From Catenibacterium mitsuoka_A (lineage in GTDB: Bacteria > Bacillota_I > Bacilli_A > Erysipelotrichales > Coprobacillaceae), in the NCBI RefSeq assembly GCF_964259225.1, contig NZ_CAXVKN010000014.1: a stretch of DNA of 36,797 nt; one strand, given 5' to 3'. A program made the position numbers and the translations under genes. The notes under the pieces are model-generated. The model had not been told where the DNA came from. It did no database searches and saw only the letters and a list, made by a program, of their open reading frames with translations. Positions 22,635 to 30,798 of this stretch are shown here, piece after piece (the first letter of the stretch is position 1; each line of letters begins with the position of its first letter).

Positions 22635-23129
22635 CATATAGATTTTTTCAACTTCACAGATATACATTGTATGGAAATCTTTATTAGGATAGTTCTTATC
22701 CACAAGCGTTTCATCTAAGAAACATTCAGGCTTGATTGTATCTTCATAGAGTTTCTTTCCCACAACGACAATGTCTGCTTCTTCAAATGTAGGAAGACCT
22801 TCAATAAATGTAGGTGTTAAATCAGTCTTCGCAATCTTATCTCCATCACGTCCAGATTCTCTACCTAATACTGTTAAATCTTTCATATGTTCTCCATTAA
22901 AGAATGAAAGAGTCATTTGATCATTAGAATCTATAAATTCCTTTGTATAACGCTGTGGTCTTACAAAACAAGTCATCACTGGCTTATTCCATAATGTACC
23001 CATCTCGCCCCATGAAATAGTCATAGTATTAAATGCGTCTTTATTACCTGCACTAAGTAGTGCCCATTCTTTGTTCAATTTATAGAATATTTCTAAATCA
23101 AATGTCTTTACATCTATTTCTTTAAACAT
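22629..23129 (-). CDS. Flavin reductase/flavoredoxin-like protein
   Basis: A 166-residue FMN-binding protein of the flavin reductase-like (split beta-barrel) family. Visible blocks are LLSAGNKDAFNTMTISWGEMG, MTCFVRPQRYTKEFI and MTLSFF, which bind FMN in homologues; the family reduces or carries flavin for electron transfer. ATG 23129 is preferred over ATG 23135, because GGAGG sits eight bases before the former and only two before the latter. Several homologues in gut anaerobes stand alone, as here. No redox partner is adjacent. The 3' end lies in the shared terminator. Confidence 0.87.
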   Translation of the reverse strand: MFKEIDVKTFDLEIFYKLNKEWALLSAGNKDAFNTMTISWGEMGTLWNKPVMTCFVRPQRYTKEFIDSNDQMTLSFFNGEHMKDLTVLGRESGRDGDKIAKTDLTPTFIEGLPTFEEADIVVVGKKLYEDTIKPECFLDETLVDKNYPNKDFHTMYICEVEKIYMK

Positions 23130-23187
23130 AGTCATTACCTCCGTTCTCTTATTATAGACTTATGCCACTATTTAATCAAATTTGTGC

Positions 23188-23216
23188 TTGTCAAACAATA
23201 GGTTATTTGATACACT
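23188..23216 (+). promoter_or_regulatory. Promoter of the fhs-pur operon
   Basis: TTGTCA (23188-23193) and TACACT (23211-23216) are 17 bases apart. The predicted start at about 23223 coincides with the 5' end of the riboswitch. Confidence 0.6.
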
Positions 23217-23221
23217 ACAAC

Positions 23222-23323
23222 TGTATTATACGACTGACGGAAGTGGAATTAACCACATGGAGTATAATTTCTTGAAGAGCCGACCGTCTGGGCAACGTCC
23301 TGGACTTAGTAGGCTCTTTTTTT
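23222..23323 (+). promoter_or_regulatory. ZTP (pfl) riboswitch with intrinsic terminator
   Basis: P1 ATTATAC/GTATAAT (23225-23231, 23262-23268), the conserved CGACTGACGGA junction, and P2 GTGG/CCAC (23243-23246, 23253-23256) match the pfl motif. The second conserved part GCCGaCCGTCTGGGCA (from 23280) overlaps a terminator stem AAGAGCC/GGCTCTT (23275-23281, 23312-23318) with a seven-T tail. Ligand (ZMP/ZTP) binding should block the terminator and turn on fhs and the pur genes. Gene context, a folate one-carbon enzyme, is classical for this class. Confidence 0.88.
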
Positions 23324-23414
23324 GTTTTTTCAAAAAAAAGAAAGCATGCAGGTACTGGATTAGTATATAATTGTTTTGAAAGAAAATAACCTGAAAGAGA
23401 GGAAAAACAAAAAA

Positions 23415-25085
23415 ATGTTAACAGACGTAGAAATTGCACAGAGTACAGTCATGGAGCCAATTAAAAATGTGGCAGAAAAGATTGGACTAACTGAAGATGA
23501 TTTAGAATTATATGGTAAATATAAAGCAAAAATCTCTTTAGAAACTATCAAGAAAGTTGAAAATAATCCAGATGGTAAATTAATTCTTGTGACTGCAATC
23601 AACCCAACACCTGCAGGTGAAGGTAAGACAACTACAATGATTGGTTTATCACAGGCATTACATCAGTTAGGTAAGAAATCTATCGTTGCAATGCGTGAAC
23701 CAAGTTTAGGCCCTTGCTTTGGTATTAAAGGTGGTGCAGCTGGTGGAGGATATGCCCAGGTTGTTCCTATGGAAGATATCAACCTTCATTTCACAGGTGA
23801 TATTCATGCTATCACTTCAGCAAATAACTTGATTGCGGCAATGCTTGATAACTCTATTCAGCAGGGTAACCCTTTGAATATCGATACTAGACAGATTGTA
23901 TGGAAGAGAGTTGTTGACTTAAACGATCGTGCTTTAAGACATATTGTTGTTGGTTTAGGCGGTAAACCAAATGGTGTTCCTCGTGAAGATGGTTTTGATA
24001 TTAGTGTTGCAAGTGAAGTAATGGGTATCTTATGTTTATCTACTTCTCTTGAAGATTTAAAAGCAAGAGCTGCAAGAATGATTGTTGCTTATAATTATGA
24101 TGGTGATCCAGTCACTGTTGATGATATTCATGCAACTGGTGCTGTAACTTTATTATTAAAGGATGCTATCAAGCCTAACCTTGTACAGACTTTAGATCAT
24201 ACTCCAGTATTTGTACATGGTGGTCCATTTGCCAATATCGCTCATGGATGTAACTCAGTCATGGCTACAAAGCTTGCTATGAAACTTGGTGATTATGCCA
24301 TTACTGAAGCAGGATTTGGTGCTGATTTAGGGGCTGAAAAGTTCTTAGATATCAAGTGTCGTCAGGCTGGTTTAAATCCAGATGCAGTTGTCATTGTTGC
24401 GACTGTTCGTGCATTAAAGATGCATGGTGGTGTTAATAAGAAAGAATTAGGTACTGAAAACCTTGAAGCATTAAAGAAGGGTATTGGTAACTTAACTAAA
24501 CATATTGAAAACATCAAAAAGTTTGGTTTACCTTGTATAGTTGCTATTAACGCTTTCCCTACAGATACAGAAGCTGAATTAAAGCTATTAGATGATATGT
24601 GTAAGGAATTAAATGTTGAAGTATCTATTTCTGAAGTATGGGCTAAGGGTGGCGAAGGAGGCATTGATCTTGCTAACAAGCTATTAAATATCCTTGAAAC
24701 AGAAGAATCTCATTATGCACCTATCTATTCATTAGATATGCCTATTGATGAAAAGATCAAGACAATCGCCAAAGAAATCTATGGTGCAGATGATGTTGTC
24801 TTCACTAAAAAGGCAGCTAACAAGATCAAGAAGTTCACTGCTCAGGGCTTAGGTGATTTACCAATTTGTGTTGCGAAAACTCAGTATTCTTTATCAGATG
24901 ATGCGACTTTACTTGGACGTCCTGAAGGATTCAAGGTAACAATCAATGACTTGATTCCAAATACTGGTTCTGGATTCTTAGTTGCTATTTCTGGAAATAT
25001 TATGCGTATGCCAGGTTTACCAAAAGTACCAGCTGCTAATAATATGGATATTGATGAAGAAGGTAAGATTACTGGTTTATTCTAA
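23415..25085 (+). CDS. fhs: Formate-tetrahydrofolate ligase
   Basis: A 556-residue enzyme making 10-formyl-THF from formate, THF and ATP; that product feeds PurN and PurH encoded downstream. The start is ATG 23415 (MLTDVEIAQ), with GAGAGG 12 bases upstream; the frame from 23376 adds a lysine-rich tail absent from homologues. The P-loop-like TPAGEGKTT (residues 65-73) and VATVRALKMHGG are the two family signature sequences. Expression is through the ZTP riboswitch immediately upstream. A 79-bp gap with only a weak hairpin (25102-25126) and no T-run separates it from purE, so the whole cluster is probably one operon. Confidence 0.96.
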   Translation: MLTDVEIAQSTVMEPIKNVAEKIGLTEDDLELYGKYKAKISLETIKKVENNPDGKLILVTAINPTPAGEGKTTTMIGLSQALHQLGKKSIVAMREPSLGPCFGIKGGAAGGGYAQVVPMEDINLHFTGDIHAITSANNLIAAMLDNSIQQGNPLNIDTRQIVWKRVVDLNDRALRHIVVGLGGKPNGVPREDGFDISVASEVMGILCLSTSLEDLKARAARMIVAYNYDGDPVTVDDIHATGAVTLLLKDAIKPNLVQTLDHTPVFVHGGPFANIAHGCNSVMATKLAMKLGDYAITEAGFGADLGAEKFLDIKCRQAGLNPDAVVIVATVRALKMHGGVNKKELGTENLEALKKGIGNLTKHIENIKKFGLPCIVAINAFPTDTEAELKLLDDMCKELNVEVSISEVWAKGGEGGIDLANKLLNILETEESHYAPIYSLDMPIDEKIKTIAKEIYGADDVVFTKKAANKIKKFTAQGLGDLPICVAKTQYSLSDDATLLGRPEGFKVTINDLIPNTGSGFLVAISGNIMRMPGLPKVPAANNMDIDEEGKITGLF

Positions 25086-25164
25086 TAATTGAGGTCAAGT
25101 TTAGGTGAAAGGCCTCTGAGCACCTAGATCATGAAAGTCATAATGAAAATAATGGAGGACTGAA

Positions 25165-25653
25165 ATGAAAGCTGCAGTAATTATGGGTTCTGCCTCTGAT
25201 GAAGCAAAGGTAGAAAAAGGAATTGCTATATTAAAAGAATATGGCGTAGATGTTGAAGTACGTGCTTTATCTGCACACCGTGCACATCGTGCATTGAGTG
25301 AATTTGTAGAAGAATGTAACAACAATGGAACAGATGTTATTTTAACAGCTGCTGGTATGGCTGCTGCCTTACCTGGTGTCGTTGCTTCTATGACAGTGTT
25401 ACCAGTTATTGGTATTCCAATTAAAGGTGCAAGTTTAGATGGAATGGATGCCTTATTATCAATTGTCCAGATGCCTTCTGGTATCCCAGTTGCAACAGTT
25501 GCAATTGATGGTGCTAAGAATGCTGCCTGGTTAGCACTTGAAATCATGGCAATCAAATATCCAAAATTAAGTGAAAAATTAAAGAACAACCGTCAGGCTA
25601 TGGAAAAAGCCTGCTTAGATACAAATAACGAAATTTCAGAAAAATACAGATAA
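25165..25653 (+). CDS. purE: PurE, 5-(carboxyamino)imidazole ribonucleotide mutase
   Basis: A 162-residue octameric enzyme of the AIR-to-CAIR step. MGSASDEAKV and ALSAHRAHRAL carry the Ser-Asp and SAHR active-site motifs; SAHR rather than SAHK favours the class I mutase that normally acts with PurK. purK is not found in the cluster or elsewhere in this window. GGAGG precedes the ATG by seven bases. It is the first of the eight consecutive pur genes. Confidence 0.93.
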   Translation: MKAAVIMGSASDEAKVEKGIAILKEYGVDVEVRALSAHRAHRALSEFVEECNNNGTDVILTAAGMAAALPGVVASMTVLPVIGIPIKGASLDGMDALLSIVQMPSGIPVATVAIDGAKNAAWLALEIMAIKYPKLSEKLKNNRQAMEKACLDTNNEISEKYR

Positions 25654-25668
25654 GAGGAGAAAACAACA

Positions 25669-26376
25669 ATGGAAAAGAAAGAATTAATGTACGAAGGAAA
25701 AGCTAAGGAAATTTTTGCAACTGATAATGAAGATGTTATCTTAATGCATTATAAAGATGATGCAACTGCAGGTAATGGTGTAAAACATGATCAGTTTGCT
25801 GGTAAGGGTGTATTAAACCACACTATTTCAGGTATTATCTTTGATATGTTAGAAGAAGCTGGTATCAAGACTCATATGATTGAAAAGTTAAATGATACTG
25901 ATGATTTAGTTAAGAAAGTAGAAATCTTCCCACTAGAAGTTATTGTACGTAATATTACAACAGGTTCTTTCTGTAAGAGACTTGGTGCTAAGGAAGGTGT
26001 TGTTTTAGCAGAACCAATTTTTGAAATTAGTTATAAGAATGATGAATATGGTGATCCATTAATCAATGAAGACCACGCTGTTGCTTTAGGTCTTTGCACT
26101 AGAGATGAATATAACACTATCAAATCTGAAACATTAAAGATCAACGAATTACTTAAGGCTTTCTTCTTAAGATTAAACTTAAAGCTAGTAGATTTCAAAA
26201 TCGAATTTGGTAAGACTAAAGAAGGCGAAATCGTATTAGCTGATGAAATCTCACCAGATTCTTGCCGTTTATGGGATGTAGATACTAATAAGAAGTATGA
26301 CAAAGACGTATTCAGACAGGATATCGGAGATTTAATTGAAACTTATAAAGCAGTTCTTGCAAGAATGGAAAAATAA
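25669..26376 (+). CDS. purC: PurC, SAICAR synthetase
   Basis: A 235-residue ATP-dependent ligase joining aspartate to CAIR. Conserved blocks are MYEGKAKEIF, VRNITTGSFCKR and DEISPDSCRLWD near the C-terminus. Length is normal. It begins 15 bases after purE behind GAGGAG. The gene order purE-purC is widespread in Firmicutes. Confidence 0.95.
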   Translation: MEKKELMYEGKAKEIFATDNEDVILMHYKDDATAGNGVKHDQFAGKGVLNHTISGIIFDMLEEAGIKTHMIEKLNDTDDLVKKVEIFPLEVIVRNITTGSFCKRLGAKEGVVLAEPIFEISYKNDEYGDPLINEDHAVALGLCTRDEYNTIKSETLKINELLKAFFLRLNLKLVDFKIEFGKTKEGEIVLADEISPDSCRLWDVDTNKKYDKDVFRQDIGDLIETYKAVLARMEK

Positions 26377-26397
26377 TAGATAAAAGGATGAAGAAAC

Positions 26398-27423
26398 ATG
26401 GATTATAAAAAAGCTGGAGTAGACATTGAAGCAGGTTATAAGTCAGTAGAATTAATGAAGAAGCATGTTAAAGCGACTATGAGACCAGAAGTACTTGGTG
26501 GTATTGGTGGTTTTGCTGGTGCTTTTGATTTAAGCAAGATCAAGGATATGGAAGAACCAGTTCTTTTATCTGGTACTGATGGCTGTGGTACAAAGGTAAA
26601 ACTTGCTTTTGTAATGGATAAACACGATACAATTGGTATTGATGCAGTTGCAATGTGTGTGAATGATATTGCTTGTTCAGGTGGAGAACCTCTATTCTTC
26701 CTTGATTACATTGCATGTGGTAAGAATTATCCTGAAAAGATTGCGACTATCGTTAAGGGTGTTGCTGAAGGATGTATTCAGTCTGAATGTGCCCTTGTTG
26801 GTGGTGAAACTGCAGAACATCCAGGTTTAATGCCTGTTGATGATTATGATTTAGCTGGTTTTGCAGTAGGTGTTGTAGATAAGAAAGATATTATTGATGG
26901 TTCTACAATCAAGCCTGGTGATGCTTTAGTTGGTATTGCATCTACTGGTGTACATAGTAATGGATTCTCTTTAGTACGTAGCGTATTTGAAATGACTAGA
27001 GAATCTTTAGATACTTATTATGATGAATTAGGTACTACTTTAGGTGAAGCATTAATTGCCCCTACTAAGATTTATGTAAAAGCATTAAAGAGCGTAAAGA
27101 ATGCTGGCATCAAGGTTAAAGGATGCAGCCATATTACTGGTGGAGGATTCTATGAAAACCTTCCTAGAATGTTACCTGATGGTGTAAAGGCTGTTGTTAA
27201 GAAGGATAGCTATAAAGTACCTCCTATCTTTGGCTTAATTGCAAAAGCAGGAAACGTTGAAGAAAAGATGATGTATAACACATTCAACATGGGATTAGGT
27301 ATGGTTCTTGCTGTTGATCCTGCAGATGTTGAAAAGACTATCGAAGCAATTAATGCTGCTGGCTATGAAAGCTATGAAGTAGGTTATATTGCTGAAGGTG
27401 AAAAGGGAGCAGAATTATGCTAA
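26398..27423 (+). CDS. purM: PurM, AIR synthetase
   Basis: A 341-residue ATP-dependent cyclase converting FGAM to AIR. The nucleotide-binding loop is SGTDGCGTKVKLAF, and GGETAEHPG and the C-terminal GGGFYENLPRML are characteristic. AAAGGAT lies about eight bases before the ATG. Its last seven bases overlap the start of purN, pointing to translational coupling. purF, its usual neighbour in many Firmicutes, is missing. Confidence 0.95.
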   Translation: MDYKKAGVDIEAGYKSVELMKKHVKATMRPEVLGGIGGFAGAFDLSKIKDMEEPVLLSGTDGCGTKVKLAFVMDKHDTIGIDAVAMCVNDIACSGGEPLFFLDYIACGKNYPEKIATIVKGVAEGCIQSECALVGGETAEHPGLMPVDDYDLAGFAVGVVDKKDIIDGSTIKPGDALVGIASTGVHSNGFSLVRSVFEMTRESLDTYYDELGTTLGEALIAPTKIYVKALKSVKNAGIKVKGCSHITGGGFYENLPRMLPDGVKAVVKKDSYKVPPIFGLIAKAGNVEEKMMYNTFNMGLGMVLAVDPADVEKTIEAINAAGYESYEVGYIAEGEKGAELC

Positions 27424-28007
27424 ACATAGCTGTATGCGTATCTGGTGGTGGAACTGATCTTCAGTCCATCATCGATGCGTGTGAAGCCGGAAAAATCAAT
27501 GGACAGATCCGTCTGGTTATTTCTAACCGTAAGAAGGCTTACGGTTTAGAAAGAGCCCGTCTTCATGGTATTCAGGCAGAATGGATCAAGGATGAAGATG
27601 AGATCTTAAAGAGATTTGAAGAAGAAAAGATTGATGTTGTTGTATTAGCCGGTTATCTTGCTATTGTTGGAGATAAGCTGATTGAACAATATAAGAATCG
27701 TATTATTAATATTCATCCCTCACTTATTCCATCTTTCTGTGGTCCTGGATTCTATGGAATGCATGTCCATGAAGCTGTGTTTAAAAGAGGCGTAAAGGTG
27801 TCAGGTGCGACTGTTCATTTCGTTACTGGAGAAGTGGATGGTGGACCAATCATCTTACAAAGAGCAGTTGATATTTCAGATTTAGAGACGCCTGAAGATA
27901 TTCAGGCACGTGTCTTAGAAATCGAACATGAAATCTTACCAGAAGCTGTTGCTTTATATTGTGAAGGACGTGTTTCTGTAGAAAATGAAAGGGTGAAGAT
28001 CAGTTGA
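27417..28007 (+). CDS. purN: PurN, GAR transformylase (folate-dependent)
   Basis: A 196-residue enzyme formylating GAR with 10-formyl-THF. Catalytic residues are in NIHPSLIPSF (Asn, His) and VTGEVDGGPI (Asp). CVSGGGTDLQSII at the N-terminus binds the phosphate. It overlaps purM by seven bases and purH by four. It consumes the product of fhs, the first gene of the cluster. The first ~250 bases look somewhat richer in G+C than neighbours (codons such as GCC, CGT, CTG). Confidence 0.94.
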   Translation: MLNIAVCVSGGGTDLQSIIDACEAGKINGQIRLVISNRKKAYGLERARLHGIQAEWIKDEDEILKRFEEEKIDVVVLAGYLAIVGDKLIEQYKNRIINIHPSLIPSFCGPGFYGMHVHEAVFKRGVKVSGATVHFVTGEVDGGPIILQRAVDISDLETPEDIQARVLEIEHEILPEAVALYCEGRVSVENERVKIS

Positions 28008-29527
28008 AAAGAGCGTTAGTATCAGTTACAAATAAAGAAGGTATTGTTGAATTTGCGAAAGGTCTTGAAGAATTAGGATTTGAAGTTGTTTCTACTGGTG
28101 GAACATATAAGAAACTATTAGAAGCAGGTGTAAAAGCTATTGAAATTGATGATGTGACAGGTTTCCCTGAAATTCTTGATGGAAGAGTTAAGACACTTCA
28201 TCCAAAAGTACATGGTGGTATTCTATTTAGAAGAGATGTAGAAGAACATGTCAAGACTGTAGAAGAAATGGGTATTACACCTATTGATCTTGTTTGTTGT
28301 AATCTCTATGAGTTTGAAAAAGCGCTTAAGGCTGGTAAGCCAATGGCTGAAATGATTGAGAACATTGATATCGGTGGACCTTCAATGATCCGTTCTGCTG
28401 CTAAGAACTTCAAGGATGTATTGATTGTTACTGATCCAAAAGATTATGATGCTGTATTAGAAGCTATTAGAGAAGATAAGACTGATTTTGAATTCAGAAT
28501 GAATCTTGCTTATAAGGCTTATAGCTTAACAGGCAGCTATGATGCAATGATTTCTCGTTATTTCGCTGATCAGGTACATGATGAATTCCCTGATATCTTA
28601 AATATTTCATTAAAGAAGACAGATCACTTGCGTTATGGTGAAAACTCTCAGCAGAGTGCAAATGCCTATGTTGATCCATATGTTCAGCATTCTTTATTAG
28701 ATTATGAACAGTTACATGGTAAAGAAATTTCTTTCAATAACGTGAATGACTTATATGGTGCAGTTGCCTGCGTAAGAGAATTTGGTGATCAGTTAGTGAC
28801 TGTTGCAATTAAGCATTCAACACCTTGTGGAGTTGCTATTGGTAAGACTGGTTGTGAATCTTATAAGCGTGCTTATGAAGGAGACCCAACTTCTATCTTT
28901 GGTGGAATCATCGCTGTAAACTATAAGATTGATAAGGAAACTGCTTTAGAAATGAAGAAGACTTTCTTAGAAATCATTGCAGCACCTGATTTTGATGATG
29001 ATGCTTTAGAAGTATTAGAAAAGAAGAAGAACTTACGTTTATTAAAGCTTAAGAATCTTGATGCACGTGATGCTAAGTATGATATTAAGTATCTTGAAGG
29101 TAAAGCACTTGTTCAGGAATTAAATACCAAGCTTATTGATGAAATGAAAGTAGTGACTAAAAAGCAGCCAACAGAAGCTGAATTATCTGATATGGAATTT
29201 GGTTTAAAGGTTGTTAAATATGTTAAGTCTAATGCAATTGTACTAGTGAAAGACGGATGTACTTTAGCTGTTGGTGGAGGACAGACTTCACGTATCTGGG
29301 CATTAGAAAATGCAATTCATAATAATCCTGATAAGGATTTCCATGGTGCTGTATTAGCAAGTGATGCATTCTTCCCATTTAATGATTGTGCACAGGTGGC
29401 CGATGAAGCAGGTATTAAGGCTATTGTACAGCCTGGTGGATCAGTTCGTGATCAGGAATCTATTGACTATTGTGATGAACATGATATGACAATGGTCTTC
29501 AATGGTTATAGACATTTTAGACACTAA
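28004..29527 (+). CDS. purH: PurH, AICAR transformylase/IMP cyclohydrolase
   Basis: A 507-residue bifunctional enzyme catalysing the last two steps to IMP. An N-terminal MGS-like cyclohydrolase domain (about 1-130; VSTGGTYKKL, TGFPEILDGRVKTLHPKVHGG) is followed by the transformylase (KHSTPCG near residue 270, GGGQTSR, QPGGS). It uses 10-formyl-THF and the ZMP that the leader riboswitch senses. The start codon is TTG, overlapping the purN TGA in TTGA, with GGGTGA ahead; no upstream alternative is in frame with a site. Confidence 0.95.
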   Translation: MKRALVSVTNKEGIVEFAKGLEELGFEVVSTGGTYKKLLEAGVKAIEIDDVTGFPEILDGRVKTLHPKVHGGILFRRDVEEHVKTVEEMGITPIDLVCCNLYEFEKALKAGKPMAEMIENIDIGGPSMIRSAAKNFKDVLIVTDPKDYDAVLEAIREDKTDFEFRMNLAYKAYSLTGSYDAMISRYFADQVHDEFPDILNISLKKTDHLRYGENSQQSANAYVDPYVQHSLLDYEQLHGKEISFNNVNDLYGAVACVREFGDQLVTVAIKHSTPCGVAIGKTGCESYKRAYEGDPTSIFGGIIAVNYKIDKETALEMKKTFLEIIAAPDFDDDALEVLEKKKNLRLLKLKNLDARDAKYDIKYLEGKALVQELNTKLIDEMKVVTKKQPTEAELSDMEFGLKVVKYVKSNAIVLVKDGCTLAVGGGQTSRIWALENAIHNNPDKDFHGAVLASDAFFPFNDCAQVADEAGIKAIVQPGGSVRDQESIDYCDEHDMTMVFNGYRHFRH

Positions 29528-29538
29528 GGAGGCGTTAT

Positions 29539-30789
29539 ATGAAGGTTCTTGTTATTGGTAGTGGTGGAAGAGAACATGCAATTGCCTGGAAATTAAAACA
29601 GAGTAAACATGTTACTGAATTATATGCTATTCCTGGTAATCCTGGTATGGATGCTGTATGTATTCCAGGTAGTGTAGAAGATATGCCTTTTATCTTAAAG
29701 ACTGTTGAAGAAAAGGGTATTGATTTAACTGTTATTGGTCCTGAAGTACCATTGTGTATGGGACTTGCTGACTATTTAGAAGAAAGAGGACACAAAGTAT
29801 TTGGCCCTAGAAAAGAATCAGCTATTCTTGAAGGTTCTAAAGCCTTCTCTAAGGATTTCATGAAAAAGCACAATATTCCTACTGCAAAGTATGAAGAAGT
29901 GACTGATTACGAATCAGCTATTAAAGCATTAGATGCTTTTGATCTTCCTGTTGTTGTTAAGGCTGATGGTCTTGCAGCAGGTAAAGGTGTAGTCATCTGT
30001 GAGACAAAGCAGCAGGCTAAAGAAGAACTTAAAGTGATGCTTGATGGCAGCGCTTTTGGTGATGCTGGTAAAAAGGTTGTTTTAGAAGAATTCTTAACTG
30101 GTTTTGAATGTTCTCTATTATGTTTTGTAGACCATGATACAATCGTACCTATGGTATCTGCAAAAGACCATAAACAGATTTATGATAATAATGAAGGTCC
30201 AAATACTGGTGGTATGGGAACTGTATCACCTAACCCATTTTTACCTGAAGGTATGGAAGGGACTTTCAAAGAAAAGATTCTTGACCCATTCATGAAAGGC
30301 CTACACGAAGATCATATGGATTATCGTGGGGTTGTCTTTATTGGATTAATGATCAAGGATCAGGATGTAAAGGTATTAGAATTCAATGTTCGTTTTGGTG
30401 ATCCTGAAACTCAGGTTATCTTAATGAGACTTGAAAGTGATTTATATGAAGTAATGTATGGATGTGCTACAAATACATTAAAAGATGTAGATGTTAAGTG
30501 GAAAGATGAACAGGCAACATGTGTTGTTCTTGCAAGTGGAGGCTATCCTGGATCTTATGAAAAGGGTAAAGTCATTACTGGTTTAGATCATCTTCCAGAA
30601 GATATCGTTGTTTTCCATGCAGGTACTAAACGTAATGAAAACAATGAAATCGTCACAAATGGTGGACGTGTATTAAATGTTTGTGCATTAGGACATGATC
30701 TTGAAGAAACAAGAAAGAAAGTCTATGATGCAATTGAAAACATTCATTTTGATGGCATGTATATGCGTAAAGATATTGGCTTACATTAG
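29539..30789 (+). CDS. purD: PurD, GAR synthetase
   Basis: A 416-residue ATP-grasp ligase joining glycine to phosphoribosylamine. The N-terminal MKVLVIGSGGREHAIAWKL and the ATP-grasp core KADGLAAGKGVVI, SAKDHKQIYDNNEGPNTGGMG and EFNVRFGDPETQV are complete. AAGGAGG is seven bases before the ATG. It follows purH by 11 bases and precedes purL by nine. Confidence 0.96.
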   Translation: MKVLVIGSGGREHAIAWKLKQSKHVTELYAIPGNPGMDAVCIPGSVEDMPFILKTVEEKGIDLTVIGPEVPLCMGLADYLEERGHKVFGPRKESAILEGSKAFSKDFMKKHNIPTAKYEEVTDYESAIKALDAFDLPVVVKADGLAAGKGVVICETKQQAKEELKVMLDGSAFGDAGKKVVLEEFLTGFECSLLCFVDHDTIVPMVSAKDHKQIYDNNEGPNTGGMGTVSPNPFLPEGMEGTFKEKILDPFMKGLHEDHMDYRGVVFIGLMIKDQDVKVLEFNVRFGDPETQVILMRLESDLYEVMYGCATNTLKDVDVKWKDEQATCVVLASGGYPGSYEKGKVITGLDHLPEDIVVFHAGTKRNENNEIVTNGGRVLNVCALGHDLEETRKKVYDAIENIHFDGMYMRKDIGLH

Positions 30790-30798
30790 GAGGATAAC

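Noticed and set aside
23366..23371. TATAAT downstream of the riboswitch terminator as a second fhs promoter
   Set aside because: No -35 element at 16-19 bp and no other support; A/T-rich leader makes chance matches likely.
25102..25126. Hairpin TAGGTG/CACCTA between fhs and purE as a terminator
   Set aside because: Only a 6-bp stem with a 13-base loop and no T-run; unlikely to stop transcription.
25101..25589. 162-codon minus-strand ORF opposite purE
   Set aside because: Mirror-frame shadow of purE; no recognisable protein family or ribosome-binding site.
27421..27700. Higher G+C at the start of purN as a sign of horizontal transfer
   Set aside because: The shift is short, the gene overlaps both neighbours precisely, and the protein is a normal PurN; local codon variation is a simpler reading.
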